A stretch of 24,611 nucleotides of DNA. It comes from Gammaproteobacteria bacterium. Its GTDB lineage: Bacteria; Pseudomonadota; Gammaproteobacteria; DSM-16500. Below are positions 22,908-24,611 of the stretch, piece after piece (positions within the stretch are counted from its first letter, which is position 1; each line of letters opens with the position of its first letter). The stretch covers positions 1-24,611 of the forward strand of contig VFKI01000052.1 in assembly GCA_009885665.1 (NCBI GenBank). The letters are read 5' to 3'. Under the pieces are notes generated by a model, which did no database searches, was not told the DNA's origin, and was given only the letters and a program-made list of their open reading frames with translations. Both the position numbers and the translations under genes were made by a program.

Positions 22908-23365
22908 GTGTGCGCCTCAATAAAAGCCACCAAGTCGGGCAAAAATATTTCAGTGAGTAATAAGGGTTTGCCAGCAAGGTGAAAAATGCAGTGACGCGCC
23001 CATAAACGTTCGGGTGTTAAATTGAAGCTAAGTGCGCTGCGCGTCATGTGGCGATGATGAAATAATACACGCCCTAAAGGGCGATTATGCAAATGGCCGA
23101 GTTGACGTTCTTTGCCGGTCAACGTGCGTCGCGGCAAAATGCTGTGTCCGAGTGCCCATTGTTTATCGCCGCTGGTGATGACGACTTCACGAATTAATAC
23201 GATATTGCGGCGGCGTGCTGTCATATTCAGTTGGCGCATTTCAGTATAGGTCGGCAGGCGCCAATACTGGCGCAGCAGGCGAACGCGTGCGTCAATGCCA
23301 TGGCGCGCTAGGCGCTGCATGAATGAGCCGCGGTCGGTGAGCCAAGGGCGTAGTTTATGCATCAT
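22904..23365 (-). CDS. ubiC: Chorismate pyruvate-lyase
   Basis: Converts chorismate to 4-hydroxybenzoate and pyruvate, the first committed step of ubiquinone synthesis; its product is the substrate of the next gene, ubiA. The 153 residues include PWLTDRGSFMQRL (7-19), IREVVITSGDKQWALGHSILP (about 58-78), NRPLGRVLF (about 93-101) and HLAGKPLLLTEIFLP (about 129-143), the ordered blocks of the UbiC family. There are two adjacent ATG codons (23365 and 23362), and no clear Shine-Dalgarno is visible. The gene is short compared with E. coli (165) but has every block. Confidence 0.92.
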   Translation of the reverse strand: MMHKLRPWLTDRGSFMQRLARHGIDARVRLLRQYWRLPTYTEMRQLNMTARRRNIVLIREVVITSGDKQWALGHSILPRRTLTGKERQLGHLHNRPLGRVLFHHRHMTRSALSFNLTPERLWARHCIFHLAGKPLLLTEIFLPDLVAFIEAHT

Positions 23366-23413
23366 TATGTCAGATTACGGTAAATGTTTAGCATGAGCTT
23401 ACCTCAATTTATG

Positions 23414-23431
23414 TGGGAGATACAAAAATAC
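23414..23431 (+). repeat. R1/R2 junction-type fragment
   Basis: GAGATACAAAAATAC (23417-23431) is identical to 18358-18372, the R1-R2 junction, and TTTATGTGGGAGATAC resembles the R1 end at 7566-7581. It lies 50 bases upstream of ubiC and 35 bases before R4. Confidence 0.5.
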
Positions 23432-23466
23432 GCTATTTTTTATAGAAACGGCATAACGCCGGCGAG

Positions 23467-23640
23467 GGTAACTATTCAGCTGGGGCTGCATTTTGCATAA
23501 AACGGCCAGATTTGAGCCAAGGTTTTGTGAAAAATTGATGAAAAAGCGGAGAATACATAGAAGTATGTGAGCATTTTGAAGAACATTCGCAAAAGATTGG
23601 CCAAAGATGGCCGTTCGCCTAAGGTACCTGAACAGTTACC
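23467..23640. mobile_element. R4 MITE-like element with GGCGAG target duplication
   Basis: The terminal inverted repeats are GGTAACTATTCAG (23467-23479) and CTGAACAGTTACC (23628-23640), 12 of 13 matching. GGCGAG directly flanks both ends (23461-23466 and 23641-23646), consistent with a 6-bp target duplication. Inside, AACGGCCAGATTTGAGCCAA pairs imperfectly with TTGGCCAAAGATGGCCGTT, and ACATA-GAAG-TATGT caps the fold. A 70-codon minus-strand frame across it looks like a by-product. Confidence 0.82.
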
Positions 23641-23762
23641 GGCGAGGTATTTGCCCGAGTAGCCATCTGAATCGTTAACAAATGCCATTGCTTTGTTGTC
23701 TGCGTGGTCTGAGGCGTTGCAGTTCTGCTAGAATAGCGCAACTTGAAGAGGTGAGGTTAGCA

Positions 23763-24284
23763 GTGGCAATCAGACAAAAAAATATCTTTCTAGTAGGCCC
23801 CATGGGCGCGGGTAAGAGTAGTGTAGGTAAATATCTGGCGTCTAGGTTAGATATGATATTTTATGATACTGATGAAGAAATTGAAAAACGCACGGGTGTG
23901 GATATTGGCTGGATTTTTGATGTAGAAGGCGAGTTAGGCTTTCGCAAGCGTGAGGAGGTGGTGGTATCTGATCTTGCGCCGCAGTCAGGTATTATTCTGG
24001 CAACGGGCGGTGGAACTATTATGTCGCCATTATGTCGGGCATTATTGCGTCATCATGGTGTGGTTGTCTATCTCGAAGTGTCATTGGCGCATCAAAAAAA
24101 TCGCACGGTGAATGACAGTCGTCGTCCCTTATTGCGGGTGGGTGATCGTGAAGCAGTATTAGAAAGATTGCAACAAGAACGCGAGCCGCTTTATGAGGAG
24201 GTAGCGGATTTTAGCGTGCATACGGATAGGCGGAATGTGCGCGCGGTGGCGGAAGATATTATTGTGTGGCTGGCGACTTCTTAG
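23763..24284 (+). CDS. aroK: Shikimate kinase
   Basis: Phosphorylates shikimate at the 3-hydroxyl in the aromatic amino acid pathway that leads to chorismate, the substrate of UbiC encoded nearby. The 173 residues give the normal AroK size. Walker A is GPMGAGKS (12-19), the shikimate-binding Asp is in DTDEEIE (35-41), Arg61 is in FRKREE, GGGT is at 82-85 and the lid arginine is in SRRPLL (119-124). The GTG start is chosen because GAGG lies 6 bases upstream and the family normally begins a few residues before the P-loop; the frame is open farther upstream to 23682. aroB does not follow, and the gene is not next to pilQ. Confidence 0.95.
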   Translation: MAIRQKNIFLVGPMGAGKSSVGKYLASRLDMIFYDTDEEIEKRTGVDIGWIFDVEGELGFRKREEVVVSDLAPQSGIILATGGGTIMSPLCRALLRHHGVVVYLEVSLAHQKNRTVNDSRRPLLRVGDREAVLERLQQEREPLYEEVADFSVHTDRRNVRAVAEDIIVWLATS

Positions 24285-24314
24285 CGATTGTGTCGAATCT
24301 TAACCTAATATGAG

Positions 24315-24356
24315 AAGAGCCAGAGGGGGTAGTGTTCCCGCCTCTGGCTCTTTTCC
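24315..24356 (+). terminator. Rho-independent terminator of aroK
   Basis: AAGAGCCAGAGG (24315-24326) and CCTCTGGCTCTT (24341-24352) form a perfect 12-bp stem followed by T residues, 31 bases after the aroK stop. The sequence CAGAGGGGGTAG...CCAATGCAGTGT resembles R1, so the terminator may derive from a decayed R1 copy. The A-run on the left arm could also stop leftward transcription. Confidence 0.85.
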
Positions 24357-24384
24357 AATGCAGTGTTTAGATGGCCGGTTTGAG

Positions 24385-24526
24385 CCGACATTCCGCACCT
24401 TTGTCTTTTTCGATAACTCTTCGTTAAAAATGCGTTTTAAATGCTCATTTACTTGCGTGTAAACTGCGCTTTAAAACCCATTTTTGCCTCGAGTTATACA
24501 AAAAATACTTTGGTGCGGAATGCCGG
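24385..24526. repeat. R2 MITE-like element, copy 2 (142 bp)
   Basis: CCGACATTCCGCACC (24385-24399) and GGTGCGGAATGCCGG (24512-24526) are inverted ends. The interior (AAAAATGCGTTTTAAATGC and CGCTTTAAAACCCATTTTT) is palindromic, as in copy 1 at 8890-9031, and the length is identical. It lies between the aroK terminator and the stop codon of the next minus-strand gene. Confidence 0.85.
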
Positions 24527-24533
24527 ATCAATC

Positions 24534-24611
24534 TTAGGCTTCTTCACGCATATGTTCCAATGAAACAGTGCCAATCGTGCGCGCTTCACGTAACGCATCG
24601 ATCGCGTCTGC
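24534..24611 (-). CDS. C-terminal end of an unidentified protein (partial)
   Basis: The minus-strand frame is open from the window edge for 25 codons and ends at TAA. The visible tail includes DALREARTIGTVSLEHMREE, a charged, helix-forming sequence. It is too short to identify. Its stop codon lies only 7 bases from an R2 element, so that element is in its 3' flank. aroB, the usual neighbour of aroK, would be on the plus strand and is excluded. Confidence 0.5.
   Translation of the reverse strand, partial: ADAIDALREARTIGTVSLEHMREEA

Noticed and set aside
23476..23688. A 70-codon minus-strand frame over the R4 element
   Set aside because: It spans the terminal repeats and hairpin of the element and has no domain I recognise; it is best read as a by-product of the repeat.
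23682..23762. N-terminal extension of AroK
   Set aside because: The added residues are unlike the family and overlap non-coding repeat flank; the GTG at 23763 has a good Shine-Dalgarno.

Overview
This is a gene-dense chromosomal stretch from a gammaproteobacterium. The best guess is a member of the Legionellales (Legionella/Coxiella relatives). That rests on overall protein character, an HslV with a short propeptide before its catalytic threonine, the argS-SPOR-hslV-hslU order, and a pilM locus divergent from the class A penicillin-binding protein. The placement is inferred from recalled family features and is not proven. All genes are ordinary chromosomal types. No tRNA, rRNA, CRISPR array, phage gene or transposase gene was seen.

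Layout. 1-885: 3' end of topA. 886-1500: a non-coding block with the topA terminator, a REP-like palindrome, and on the minus strand a strong candidate for a CsrA-sequestering small RNA of about 140 nt, followed by the argS promoter. 1501-8883, plus strand: argS, a SPOR-domain envelope protein, an MFS transporter, the HslVU protease genes, a DUF971 protein, rpiA and a small unknown. 9087-11411, minus strand: a DUF2799-type lipoprotein, a MarC-family membrane protein and a rubredoxin-reductase-like flavoprotein. 11758-12879: an orphan AAA ATPase behind an array of 15-bp repeats. 13097-15577: an inner-membrane FUSC/aromatic-acid-exporter-like protein and a cupin, divergent from a LysR regulator. 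15634-18190, minus strand: a shortened competence/type IV pilus alignment operon (pilM, a pilN-pilP fusion, a short pilQ). 18520-20916: mrcA (PBP1A). 21070-23365, minus strand: ubiC-ubiA-pdxB, coupled by ATGA overlaps. 23763-24284: aroK. 24534-24611: the last 25 codons of an unidentified minus-strand gene.

Intergenic DNA is unusually rich in short non-autonomous palindromic elements. I distinguish four families. R1 (about 140 bp, central G-run/C-run hairpin) has one complete copy, two partial copies and a degenerate one. R2 is two copies of exactly 142 bp with CCGACAT...GGTGCGG ends, plus fragments. R3 (12880-13056) has 22-bp perfect terminal repeats and a TAA duplication that includes the ATPase stop codon. 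R4 (23467-23640) is flanked by a GGCGAG duplication. R1 and R2 ends are repeatedly found joined, which suggests nesting. One R1 copy appears to supply the ribosome binding site of the DUF971-rpiA unit.

The points most worth following up are the CsrB/RsmY-like RNA with four GGA-loop hairpins, the PilN-PilP fusion with no PilO, the palindromic operator around the -10 box of the flavoprotein gene, and the repeat array ahead of the orphan ATPase.
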